NCBI GenBank assembly: GCA_903932535.1
Contig: CAIZGR010000865.1
Location: 1 to 35,640 of the forward strand
DNA from: an uncultured Hyphomicrobiales bacterium
GTDB taxonomy: Bacteria; Pseudomonadota; Alphaproteobacteria; Rhizobiales; Beijerinckiaceae
Length of the DNA stretch: 35,640 nt
Reading direction: 5' to 3'
The first letter of the stretch is position 1, and every line of letters begins with the position of its first letter. Shown here in pieces: positions 1 through 7,921 of this stretch. Under the pieces are notes generated by a model that saw nothing but the letters and a program-made list of their open reading frames with translations, was not told where the DNA came from and ran no database searches. A program made the position numbers and the translations under genes.

Positions 1-1
1 G

Positions 2-457
2 TTCGGGCGGGTCGGCTGGGTCTACCGCGTCACCCCGATCGACGAAGCCGCCCTCTACGCCGACATCAGCCGGAGCTGGCTGTCGGCCGGCGGCTATACC
101 GAGGCGTCGAGCGGCGTCAATCCCTACCCGGCCACCGTCTCGACGGGCGTCGAGGCGCTGAACGTGCTGCGGCTCGGCGGGCAATACACCCATCTCTTCG
201 GCGGGACGGTCGAGGCGAACGTCGGCGGCGCCGTCGCCTATGGATTCGGCTCCACCAACAGCGCGCGATGGAACTTCGCCGACTTCCGCGCGATCGCGCC
301 CCCTGTAATCGGCAATTCGGTCTGGTGCGAATGGGGCGCGCGCCTCGGCTATCGGTTCGGGCAGCGCATGATCGTCGACGCCTTCATGCTCGGAACCTTC
401 GGCGGCCAGATCGGGACGACGGTCCACGGCGGCGTCGGGCTGCGCTACCTTTTCTGA
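2..457 (+). CDS. Outer-membrane beta-barrel (autotransporter-type) protein, C-terminal part
   Basis: The frame is open from the window edge to the stop at 455-457, giving about 151 residues of a protein whose N-terminus lies outside. The visible part has alternating hydrophobic and polar residues with many Gly, Tyr and Trp, typical of transmembrane beta strands, and it ends in GLRYLF. A terminal Phe is the usual outer-membrane insertion signal recognised by BamA. Stretches such as LRLGGQYTHLF and WGARLGYRFGQRM look like paired barrel strands, as in autotransporter barrels or related porin-like proteins. No passenger domain can be judged. The gene runs tail to tail into the cyclase gene, whose stop is only 4 bp away. 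Barrel class is well supported; autotransporter versus other barrel is a guess. Confidence 0.65.
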   Translation, partial: FGRVGWVYRVTPIDEAALYADISRSWLSAGGYTEASSGVNPYPATVSTGVEALNVLRLGGQYTHLFGGTVEANVGGAVAYGFGSTNSARWNFADFRAIAPPVIGNSVWCEWGARLGYRFGQRMIVDAFMLGTFGGQIGTTVHGGVGLRYLF

Positions 458-461
458 CGCG

Positions 462-2711
462 CTATTTCTCGTCCAGCGCGATCATCGGCGCCCAGCTTTC
501 CGGCGGCGGCTCGGCGGCAAGCGCCGCAAAACGCTTGGCGTTATAAGCGTAGAGCCCGCAAACCTCCGCCGGAGCGAGCGCCGCCGCCGCGTCGGCGATC
601 TCGCGCGCGGCGGCGAACCTGCGCGCCCGATACGCGGCCAGCATCTCCTCGTGCCGCGCGCAGAGGCGGCGGAACGGCGCGCTCTCGGCAAAGTCCGTCC
701 CGCCCGCCAGCGCATGGAGCCTGACCGCCTGCGTCTTGTTCTTCAGCTTGACGCGATCGATCTCGAGCCAAGCGAACTCCGGCGCCGCGTCGCGCGTGGC
801 GGCGCTCGCGACGACGTCGACGCCGAACTGCTTCGACGACCCCTCGAGCCGCGAGGCGACGTTGACCTCGTCGCCGAGCGCCGAATAGTCGAAGCGCTGG
901 TGAGACCCCATGTTGCCGACGCTGCATTCGCCGGTGTTGAGACCGATTCCGAACTTCACCGGCCAAAACGCGCGTCCCGCCGTGTCGGCCCGTTCCCGCC
1001 AACTGATATTCAGCCGCGCCAGCGCCGCGCGCATCTCGAGCGCGGCCCGGACGCCGTGGATCGCATGGGCCGCGTCGTCGAGCGGGGCGTTCCAGAACGC
1101 CATGATCGCGTCGCCCATGTACTTGTCGACCGTGCCCTGCTGGCCGAGGATGATGTCGGTCATCGGCGACAGATACGCGTTGAGAAAGGTCGTGAGCTCG
1201 GCCGCGGTGAACCCCTCCGACAGCGTGGTGAACGAGCGGATGTCGCAGAACATCACGGTGAGATCCCGCTTCTCGCCGCCGAGCCGCAACCGCTCCGGGT
1301 GCTCGGCGAGCCGCGCCACGACCGCGGGCGAGACGTAACGGCCGAAGGCGGAACGGATCTCGTTCACCTGCTGGCGCTTCTGGCCGTAGAGCTGCCCGAC
1401 GCCGGCGAGGCCGACGAAGCCGAAGGTCAGGCTCGGCGTCACCGGATCGATCAGCGCGCCATGCCGGGTGAAGGCGCTCCAGCTCACGAAAGCCACGGCG
1501 GCGGCGGCGAGAAGGCCGACCGCCGCGGTGGCGGCGATCGAGAGAAACGGCAGAAGCGCGGCAAGCGCCAGCGACAGCGCCGCGCCCGCCAGCAGTTCCG
1601 CGCCCGGCGCCCAGTCGGGCCGCTGCAACGTCACCCCGGACAGGATCTGCTCGATGAGCTGGGCGTGGGCCTCGACACCCGGCGTCGAGGGATCGAGCGG
1701 CGTCGCCACGATGTCGGAAAGGAGCGAAGCGCTGACGCCGACGAGGACGATCTTGCCGGCGAGGTCGGAAAGGTCGGCGCCGGGCGCGAGCGCCTTCCAG
1801 GCGGGAATCGAGCGCCGCGGGTCGGACGGCGCAAACCAGACGCGCAACTGCCCGTCGGCCTGAACGGGGACGATCACGTCCCCGTCCTTGATCGAATCGA
1901 CCACTTCGCTTTTGCCGGCGGTGCTCCCGTAGGCGGTCGTGGACTTGACGACATAGCCAGAGGCGCCCTGGGCGACCCGCACCGCCTCCAGGGCGAGGCT
2001 CGGCTCGATCTGCGCGTCGACGTCGAGCAGCAGGGGCACGCGGCGCACGACCCGGTCGTTGTCCGGCAGCCAGTTGAGAAACCCCAGCCCAGCCGAGGCA
2101 TCGGTCAGCTCCGGGATCGGCGCAAGGACGCCGTTGAAGCCGGCGACGAGGTCGGTCGGCGGATCGCCGACGAAGGAAAAGCCGGCTTTGGTCGCGAGAC
2201 TCGCCCGGGCGCCGTTGGGCGTCGGCGTCAAGAACACGCCGAGGACGACCGGACGGCCCAGAATCGCCTGCGCGAAGGCGGCGTCGCCGTCGACGCCCTG
2301 CGCACAGCGCGACGCGGCGTCGGCGCTGCGCCCGGCGCCCGGCGCGCAGGCCGCCCTGTCGCCGCTCGGCCGATCTTCTTCGGAAAAGAGGAAGTCGAAC
2401 CCGATCGCCGCGACCTCCGCCTTGGCGAGCGCCTCGACGAGATCGGCCATCGTCCGCCGCGACCAGGGCCATTTGCCGATTCGGCGGATGGATTCGTCGT
2501 CGATGTCGACGATGCGGACGGGCTCGCTGAAATCGTAAGGCCGCGGCTTCCACCGCTGGTACTGGTCGAAGACGAGATTCTCAAGGTTTCCGCGCAACGG
2601 CCCGAGCAGCGCGCCCAGCGCGAGCGTCAACCCATAGGCCCCGACGACGACGAGGACGTAGGCGCGCCATTTCCTGAGCTGGCGCAGCGCCCGTTGCGAC
2701 CGGACCTTCAT
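462..2711 (-). CDS. CHASE2-domain adenylate/guanylate cyclase
   Basis: A 749-residue membrane receptor cyclase that should make cyclic nucleotide in response to a periplasmic signal. Residues 17-40 form a first membrane helix. Residues about 45-360 form a CHASE2 sensor (RIVDIDDESIRRIGKWPW near 66-83). Residues about 370-442 hold further membrane helices. A class III catalytic domain spans about 483-660. Metal-binding aspartates are visible at D490 (FCDIRSFT) and D534 (DKYMGDAIMAFW), and the transition-state Asn/Arg pair at N617 and R621 (GDEVNVASR). K530 in DKYMGD fits adenylate rather than guanylate specificity, but this is not proof. All catalytic residues checked are present, so it is probably active. 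The first Met is kept because it lies just before the first helix; no strong ribosome site is seen. Confidence 0.9.
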   Translation of the reverse strand: MKVRSQRALRQLRKWRAYVLVVVGAYGLTLALGALLGPLRGNLENLVFDQYQRWKPRPYDFSEPVRIVDIDDESIRRIGKWPWSRRTMADLVEALAKAEVAAIGFDFLFSEEDRPSGDRAACAPGAGRSADAASRCAQGVDGDAAFAQAILGRPVVLGVFLTPTPNGARASLATKAGFSFVGDPPTDLVAGFNGVLAPIPELTDASAGLGFLNWLPDNDRVVRRVPLLLDVDAQIEPSLALEAVRVAQGASGYVVKSTTAYGSTAGKSEVVDSIKDGDVIVPVQADGQLRVWFAPSDPRRSIPAWKALAPGADLSDLAGKIVLVGVSASLLSDIVATPLDPSTPGVEAHAQLIEQILSGVTLQRPDWAPGAELLAGAALSLALAALLPFLSIAATAAVGLLAAAAVAFVSWSAFTRHGALIDPVTPSLTFGFVGLAGVGQLYGQKRQQVNEIRSAFGRYVSPAVVARLAEHPERLRLGGEKRDLTVMFCDIRSFTTLSEGFTAAELTTFLNAYLSPMTDIILGQQGTVDKYMGDAIMAFWNAPLDDAAHAIHGVRAALEMRAALARLNISWRERADTAGRAFWPVKFGIGLNTGECSVGNMGSHQRFDYSALGDEVNVASRLEGSSKQFGVDVVASAATRDAAPEFAWLEIDRVKLKNKTQAVRLHALAGGTDFAESAPFRRLCARHEEMLAAYRARRFAAAREIADAAAALAPAEVCGLYAYNAKRFAALAAEPPPESWAPMIALDEK

Positions 2712-2874
2712 CGTATCGGCGACCGATTTGCGAAACGAGCCGAAGGCCCGGCGCCCGGCCTCGAAGGTTTGGATCGTAAACGAACGCCGGGCTCGGTCAA
2801 CGCCGTCGTGGGGTGGCGGCGCGGGCGTGATCGCGCACCGTCCGGCGGCGTCGGCTGCGCAGAGTCCGCCCCGG

Positions 2875-3783
2875 CTACTTCTCCAGAACCACCGACCGGC
2901 ACTCCGGCGGCAGCTGCGCCATGCTGATCGGCGGTTTCGGCTTGCCGGGCGCGGGATGCAGCGCCTCGTCGGTGAACCACCAGTCGAGCGACTTGTCGCA
3001 ATGGTCGCCGGGCGGCGCCGGCTCCTGCGGGTCGCAGGCCGTGTCGCCGGCGGGGCATTTGATGCGGATATGGAAGTGGTAGTTGTGCCCCCAGTAGGCG
3101 TGCACCCGGGTCATCCAGGGCTCGCCCCTGTGGGTCTCGCACAAGGCCTTCTTGATCGCGGCGTTGACGAAAATCCTGTCGACCTCCGGTTCTTCCGCCG
3201 CCGCCCTGATGACGCCGGCCTGCGCCTCCGACCAGTGCGACCGGTCGACCGAGCGGCCGTCCTCGGCCACCATGTCGACCGCCGGCATCTCCTCCCGCTC
3301 CGCCCGGCTCATCGTGTGGCCGGGCATCGGGGTCAGCCAGACGTCGGCGTCGAGGCCGACCTGATGCGAGGCGTGGCCGGTCAGCATCGGGCCGCCGCGC
3401 GGCTGCGAGATGTCGCCGACCAGAATGCCGTTCCAGATCCCTTCCGCCTTCGCCTTGCGCGAGAACCGCTCGAGGAAGGCGATCATCGCCGGGTTGCCCC
3501 ACATGCGGTTGCGCGAGAGACGCACCACCTGCCAGGACTCGCCGTCGACGGGGAGCGCCTTGGCGCCGGCGAGGCAGCCGCGCCAGTAATAGCCGATCGA
3601 CCGGGCCTTGGCCTCGACCGGGGTCAGCGCGCGGCCGAACACCTGCTTGGCCGGAAGGCGCGGGTCCGAAGGATCGGCGAGCGGGGCCAGGGGCTTCGGG
3701 TTGAGCGTCCCTGCGTCCTGCGCCAGCGCCGGGGCGGCGAAGTGCGCTGCGGCGAGCGCGAGAAAAAGTCCGAGGGGTCGCAT
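2875..3783 (-). CDS. mepA: Penicillin-insensitive murein endopeptidase (MepA family)
   Basis: A 302-residue periplasmic LAS-family metallopeptidase predicted to cut D-Ala-meso-DAP cross-links in peptidoglycan. The start at 3783 gives a clean signal peptide (residues 1-21, cleavage after ALA in PALAQDA); a longer open frame upstream has no signal. The family signature HASHQVGLDAD is at 137-147 and the C-terminal HFH motif at 236-238. By comparison with E. coli MepA (H113, D120, H211), the zinc ligands here are probably H140, D147 and H238. Cysteines at 70, 215, 243, 250, 262 and 295 suggest disulfides, as in the family. Length is near the usual 270-300. It is transcribed away from the lipoprotein hydrolase gene across a 176-bp region containing a long inverted repeat. 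Confidence 0.92.
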   Translation of the reverse strand: MRPLGLFLALAAAHFAAPALAQDAGTLNPKPLAPLADPSDPRLPAKQVFGRALTPVEAKARSIGYYWRGCLAGAKALPVDGESWQVVRLSRNRMWGNPAMIAFLERFSRKAKAEGIWNGILVGDISQPRGGPMLTGHASHQVGLDADVWLTPMPGHTMSRAEREEMPAVDMVAEDGRSVDRSHWSEAQAGVIRAAAEEPEVDRIFVNAAIKKALCETHRGEPWMTRVHAYWGHNYHFHIRIKCPAGDTACDPQEPAPPGDHCDKSLDWWFTDEALHPAPGKPKPPISMAQLPPECRSVVLEK

Positions 3784-3822
3784 GGAAGACTCTCCGCGAG
3801 CGTTGCGCAGCGTTCCTTGTCG

Positions 3823-3867
3823 GCCGGCGGAGGTCAACAGGCCGTTAACCATCGCGCCTCCGCCGGC
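3823..3867. promoter_or_regulatory. 11-bp perfect inverted repeat in divergent mepA/hydrolase promoter region
   Basis: GCCGGCGGAGG at 3823-3833 is matched by its exact reverse complement at 3857-3867, with a 23-nt spacer that contains GTTAAC. It sits 40 bp upstream of the mepA start and 92 bp upstream of the hydrolase start. It could be an operator for both genes or the stem of a leader hairpin; sequence alone does not decide. Confidence 0.4.
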
Positions 3868-3959
3868 GCCGATTTTCCGGCTGCCGCCGCCTTCACGAAT
3901 CTGTAAGCCTGTCGATAGAAAAGTGTGCGGCGCGGCCGAGGGATGGTTGAGGAATTGCA

Positions 3960-4964
3960 ATGCGGGGTCTCCTTCTGTCGCGCCGCCCTTCCGCCGGCCT
4001 TTCCCTCGGCGCCGCCCTGATGCTGGCGAGCTGCGCCGCGCCGCCCGTCGTCGCGCCGCCGCCGGCGGCGGGCGCAAAGCCCCCGGGCGTCGCCTCGATC
4101 GACGGCGCGAGCGTCGAGCTCGCGGCCTTCCGGAACTCGGCCTTTCCCTATCGCGGCCTGATCCCGAACTATCAGGAGACCGGCAGGACCCGGCCGTTCC
4201 TCGACATCGACGACAACGGGCGGCTCGGCCATTCGAGCCCGCGCGGCGGACTGCTGTGGGAGGACCAGACCTACAACGACCGCACGGTGCTGCTCGCCGC
4301 GCCGCAGAATTTCAACCCCGATCAGCCTGCCCATATCATCGTCTACTTCCACGGCAACAACGCGACCATCGAGCGCGACGTGATCGCGCGTCAGCAGATC
4401 GTCCGGCAGCTCGCCGATTCGGGGCTCAACGCCGTGCTCGTCGCCCCGCAGCTCGCCCGCGACGCGCCCGATTCGAGCGCGGGACGGTTCTGGTCGCCGG
4501 GCGGCTTCGCCGCCTTCCTCGACGAGGCCGAGGGCAAGCTCGGCGACTTCTACCCGGGCGCGCGCAGCGCCTTCCGCCACATGCCTGTGATCGTCGTCGC
4601 CTATAGCGGCGGCTACCTGCCTGCCGTCTACTCGCTGACGGTCGGCGGGGATTCGGGGCGCGTCCGCGGCGTCGTGCTGCTCGACGCGCTCTACGGCGAA
4701 CGCGACAAGTTCGTGAGCTGGGTCGAGGGCCCCGGCCGCAACGCCTTCTTCGTCAGCGCCTACTCGACTTCCTCGCGCGAGGGCAACATGGCGGTCGAGG
4801 CGGAGCTTCGTCAGGCGGGCCTGACGGTCATGGACAGCCTGCCCGCCGCGATCGCTCCCGGCGCCATCGCCTTCGTCGACGCCGGCGGCGTGGACCACAA
4901 CGACTTCCTCACCTCCGCCTGGGGCGGCGCCCCCTTGCGGGACATTTTCGCCCGCATCCGCTAG
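3960..4964 (+). CDS. Lipoprotein alpha/beta hydrolase of unknown substrate
   Basis: A 334-residue predicted lipoprotein. The signal peptide ends in a lipobox LASC with the acylated Cys at 25, and position +2 is Ala, so outer-membrane sorting is expected. A Pro/Ala-rich linker (26-43) leads to an alpha/beta-hydrolase-like domain. A strand followed by HGNN at 131-134 is a likely oxyanion-hole region, and VVAYSGGY at 212-219 is a variant nucleophile elbow with S216. H313 in GVDHNDF is a candidate catalytic His. The elbow is AxSGG rather than GxSxG. The start is set by GAGGA seven bases before ATG. The 3' end overlaps the convergent GNAT gene by 4 bp. Natural substrate cannot be told; an esterase or a cell-wall hydrolase is possible given the mepA neighbour. 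Confidence 0.75.
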   Translation: MRGLLLSRRPSAGLSLGAALMLASCAAPPVVAPPPAAGAKPPGVASIDGASVELAAFRNSAFPYRGLIPNYQETGRTRPFLDIDDNGRLGHSSPRGGLLWEDQTYNDRTVLLAAPQNFNPDQPAHIIVYFHGNNATIERDVIARQQIVRQLADSGLNAVLVAPQLARDAPDSSAGRFWSPGGFAAFLDEAEGKLGDFYPGARSAFRHMPVIVVAYSGGYLPAVYSLTVGGDSGRVRGVVLLDALYGERDKFVSWVEGPGRNAFFVSAYSTSSREGNMAVEAELRQAGLTVMDSLPAAIAPGAIAFVDAGGVDHNDFLTSAWGGAPLRDIFARIR

Positions 4965-5482
4965 CGGCGGGCGACCGGCCTGTCCTCCTCGCCGCCCAAC
5001 GGCCGCGCATAATAGCGCACGGATTTGCCGCTGCTCAGCCTCTGGGCGCCCACCACGACAAAGCCCATCGCCGCGTGGAAGGCGTCGGAAACGGGGTTGG
5101 GCGGATCGGCGTTGACCTCGCAGACGATCCGCTCCCGACCGGCCGCGGAAGCGCGCGCGGCGAGCGCATCGTAGAGCGCCCGCCCGAGGCCGCGCCCGCG
5201 CGCGTGCGACGCGACGGCGACGCGGTCGACATAGACGAAGCGAGCGAACCGTTCGCGGAACCACAGGAAATTCTGGCTGTCGTAGTCGGCGCCCTCGTCG
5301 AACGCGATCAGGAACGCATCCTTTTCGCCCGCCCGCAAGACCACGAAGGCCCGATCGACGAGCCGGGCCAAGCCTTCAGGAGAAAGAAACGTCAGCGCCT
5401 CGGCATGGGCGTTGTTGAGCGCGAGAAGCGACGCGAGCCCCGTAGCGGCTCCTTCCCCCGCGAGGATGTCCGCGCCCGCCAT
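4961..5482 (-). CDS. GNAT-family N-acetyltransferase
   Basis: A 173-residue single-domain acetyltransferase. The acetyl-CoA pyrophosphate-binding motif A is visible around residues 90-110: strand FVYVDRVAVASHARG, then the loop RGRGLGRALYD. Motif B follows as RIVCEVNADPPNPVSDAFHAAMGF, ending in the usual AxxFYxxxGF-like segment. The protein resembles predicted acetyltransferases of the COG3818 type, whose substrates are largely unknown. The 3' end overlaps the convergent hydrolase gene by 4 bp, and there is a G-rich stretch just before the ATG. Function beyond acyl transfer cannot be told. The 256 bp upstream (5483-5738) hold no gene that I can support. Confidence 0.85.
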   Translation of the reverse strand: MAGADILAGEGAATGLASLLALNNAHAEALTFLSPEGLARLVDRAFVVLRAGEKDAFLIAFDEGADYDSQNFLWFRERFARFVYVDRVAVASHARGRGLGRALYDALAARASAAGRERIVCEVNADPPNPVSDAFHAAMGFVVVGAQRLSSGKSVRYYARPLGGEEDRPVARR

Positions 5483-5738
5483 TCCGCCCCGCCCCCAAAA
5501 GCCGCTCCGAAAACTGATTTTTCATGTCCCGGAGACGGCGATCCGTCAACCGTCCAATCCCGGCGCCCTCATCTCGAGCCCGTCGAAAGACGCTCCAGCC
5601 CACGCGAACGCCGCCGCCGGCTGGAGCAGACCTCGCCGGCATCAGGCACGCAGATTTCCGCGCAAGAGCACAACCCCGTGCGAGCCTTGAACCGGCCCCG
5701 CGCCCTGGCGGGTCGCGAGGCCGGAAGGCGCCGGATCG

Positions 5739-6116
5739 TCAGCCGACCGCTTCGGGGATGCGGACGCGCTTCTCCGCGCTGCGCTCGAGCAGGCTCGGCA
5801 CGAAGGCGCCGACGCCGGGCGGCAGGTCTTGCAGCGACACGAACCGGCCGCCCTGGAGACGCAGACCGTCGCGATAGAGACCCGTTTCGCGCTGGGCGAA
5901 CACCGTCTCCACTTCCGGCCCGATCCCGTACGTCCGCTGCATGGCAGGCGGAACGTCGGTCAGCACGACCTTGGTGTCGCACTGGACGCAGACCGGCGTT
6001 CTCGGGTCGCCGGGCGAGGCGAAGCCGATCGAACCGCTGGGGAACCGGGTCGTGACATAGAGTTCGCCTTCACGCGCCGGGCGGGAACCGTACATTTCCA
6101 ACGAATAGTCGCACAT
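5739..6116 (-). CDS. Small MCDYS-type conserved protein of unknown function
   Basis: A 125-residue soluble protein beginning MCDYSLEMYGSRPAREGE. This N-terminus resembles a family of small alphaproteobacterial hypothetical proteins that begin MCDYSL and continue with SRPA and a TTRF-like strand. Here the middle carries CVQC (C43 and C46), and C2 is near the start, so metal or redox chemistry is possible but unproven. The ATG at 6116 is preferred over the in-frame GTG at 6125 because GAGG lies eight bases before it. No membrane segments or signal peptide are seen. It lies alone between the GNAT gene and the AmmeMemo gene on the same strand, 144 bp after the latter's stop. Confidence 0.72.
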   Translation of the reverse strand: MCDYSLEMYGSRPAREGELYVTTRFPSGSIGFASPGDPRTPVCVQCDTKVVLTDVPPAMQRTYGIGPEVETVFAQRETGLYRDGLRLQGGRFVSLQDLPPGVGAFVPSLLERSAEKRVRIPEAVG

Positions 6117-6260
6117 GACGCTCACCTCGGTGCTGTGCGCCCACCCAGCATGTTCCGCGTGCGGAAATCTTCGTTGTTTATGTTGTTGTCTTCAACGTAA
6201 CCCGGCAATGGGGCTTTATTACGATTGCATGACGGCTTCGGGAGGGAGACGCCGCGCCGC

Positions 6261-7694
6261 TCAGTGCGTGCGCGTCTCCGAAAACCTCACCGGGGCGATC
6301 TCTTCCGCGCTCACCTGGCGGAACGGCGCGCCGAACGCCTCGACCCGGAAGCGATGGGCCTCGAGGCCCGTCGGGAAGGTGGTCGCGTCGAGGCCCGCCT
6401 TGCGCAGGAGATGCCGGACGAACTCCCGGCCGTCCGGCAGCTGCCGCCAGACGCTCGGCAGGAACAGCCCGCGCTGCCGCCCCTGGCCGAGGATGAGCCC
6501 GTCCCGGTCCGGCTCGAGCTGCTCGACGAGCTCGGCTTCGCTCCCAGCGGGGATCGGCCGCGGATGGGAGAGGATCGAGACGTCGAGCTCGAGCCCTTCG
6601 AGCTCGGCTTCGCTCAAGGGAGCGAAGCGCGGATCGCCGAAACCCGCCTGCACGGCGTTCGCCGCCACGTCCTCGATCAGGGCCATGCGCGGCGCGGGCG
6701 AGCCGATGCAGCCCCTGAGCCGCCCGCCTTCGGTGAGGGTGACGAAGGTTCCGCGCGTCGCCGAGAGCGTCGGCGAGAGGCGGCCGTCCAGAACCATCGA
6801 CGGCTTCCGCCCGCCGTTGCGCGCCGCCGCGGCGAGGCTCGCCATGGCGGTCGAGACGAGGCGCGCACGGTCGGCGTCGGCGAGCCGCGCGGAGGCGGCG
6901 TATTCGAGGGCGAAGGCGCCGTAGCCGACGACCCGCGAGGCGTCGGCGCCGGCGTCGGCCGACGTCGCCAGATGCAGCCGGCTGACCCTGAGATCGCGCT
7001 CGGCCGCGATCGTCAGCGCCCCGGCGATCGGCAGGTAGCCGCAGGCGCGCCGGCCCTCGAGCGAGCCGGCGTCGAGAACCTCGATCCGCCGGGCGGTGTC
7101 GTCGTCGATCGCCCGCGCCCTCGCCTGATCGAGGAAATGCGACAGGTCGGACGAGAGCGAGACGACCGTCTCCGTCCCGCCCCAGACGAGCCGCAGCGCG
7201 GCCGCGACCTCGGCCGGGGTGGCGTCGCCCACCAGGATCGGCAGGATCTCGAACGGCGCCGGGAGCATCGCCTGCAGCATGACGAGATGCATCTCGAGCG
7301 AATGCTCGCCCGCGAACGGACGGGCGTCGACCGAGGCCGCCCGCGCCTCCGCGAGCCGCACATGGAGATCATGGGCGACTTTCGCCTCGCCCAGCGGGGT
7401 GCTCCAGGCTGCGGCCGGATGGATGGCGAGGCCGCGGAAGGCGACCCGATGGGCCGGCCCGACGATGACGATCTTCTGCGGCGCCTCGGCTCGGCGCGCC
7501 CAGGCGTCGAAGGCGGTGGCCGCGACCGAGCCCGAATAGACCACGCCCGCGTGCGGCGCGACGACGGCCTTCGGCGCGACTCCGCCGTCCGGCCGCGCGC
7601 CCTTGCGCATCTCGCGGACGAGGGCGCGCAGCGCATCCGGCTCGGCCGGATAGAAGAGGCCCGCGACCTGCGCGGGATGAACGGAATTGAGCAT
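6261..7694 (-). CDS. amrB/amrA: Memo-AMMECR1 fusion (AmmeMemoRadiSam system proteins B and A)
   Basis: A 477-residue fusion of two parts of the uncharacterised AmmeMemoRadiSam system. Residues 1-265 are a Memo domain, a fold related to extradiol dioxygenases. H48 (APHAG), H82 (GPAHR) and C218 (RACGYLPI) correspond to the copper-binding H49, H81 and C244 of human MEMO1. EHSLEMH and SSDLSH are also family motifs. Residues about 270-472 are an AMMECR1 domain with its hallmark LRGCIG at 326-331. In many genomes A and B are separate genes; here they are one polypeptide without frameshift. The radical-SAM partner is divergent, 227 bp away. A G-rich run (GGGGG) precedes the ATG. The three parts probably act together, but the substrate is unknown. 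Confidence 0.93.
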   Translation of the reverse strand: MLNSVHPAQVAGLFYPAEPDALRALVREMRKGARPDGGVAPKAVVAPHAGVVYSGSVAATAFDAWARRAEAPQKIVIVGPAHRVAFRGLAIHPAAAWSTPLGEAKVAHDLHVRLAEARAASVDARPFAGEHSLEMHLVMLQAMLPAPFEILPILVGDATPAEVAAALRLVWGGTETVVSLSSDLSHFLDQARARAIDDDTARRIEVLDAGSLEGRRACGYLPIAGALTIAAERDLRVSRLHLATSADAGADASRVVGYGAFALEYAASARLADADRARLVSTAMASLAAAARNGGRKPSMVLDGRLSPTLSATRGTFVTLTEGGRLRGCIGSPAPRMALIEDVAANAVQAGFGDPRFAPLSEAELEGLELDVSILSHPRPIPAGSEAELVEQLEPDRDGLILGQGRQRGLFLPSVWRQLPDGREFVRHLLRKAGLDATTFPTGLEAHRFRVEAFGAPFRQVSAEEIAPVRFSETRTH

Positions 7695-7706
7695 TGCTGA
7701 CCCCCG

Positions 7707-7770
7707 GTCGACCGCGCTCCGCGAGCGCGGCTACAATGTCGACCGCGCTCGGGTCGAGCGCGGCTACAAC
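7707..7770. repeat. Two tandem ~31-bp units, each forming an 8-bp hairpin
   Basis: GTCGACCGCGCTC begins at 7707 and again at 7738. Each unit contains CCGCGCTC followed by its reverse complement GAGCGCGG (7712-7719/7723-7730 with a 3-nt loop; 7743-7750/7756-7763 with a 5-nt loop), then GCTACAA. The pair lies just upstream of the Memo-AMMECR1 start, in the divergent promoter region. It looks like a REP-type palindromic repeat or a regulatory leader hairpin. A diverged half-copy occurs at 21555-21569. Confidence 0.7.
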
Positions 7771-7921
7771 AAGGCGATTCCTTGCCTTCGCTCTGTATCG
7801 ATAAATGTAGGGCGTCGGGCGGCGCCGCGCCAGTCCGCCGCATTGCAATCTCAGGCGCCGCTTCCGACATAAAGCGCAGGCTGGGCAGAGGCGCGGCTTC
7901 CAAGAAAGCCGCGATGGCGCC

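Noticed and set aside
651..2927. 758-codon open frame on the plus strand
   Set aside because: Antisense to the CHASE2 cyclase, whose catalytic residues are all intact.
7707..7770. Possible CRISPR array
   Set aside because: Only two adjacent units without unique spacers and no cas genes; the units are hairpins.
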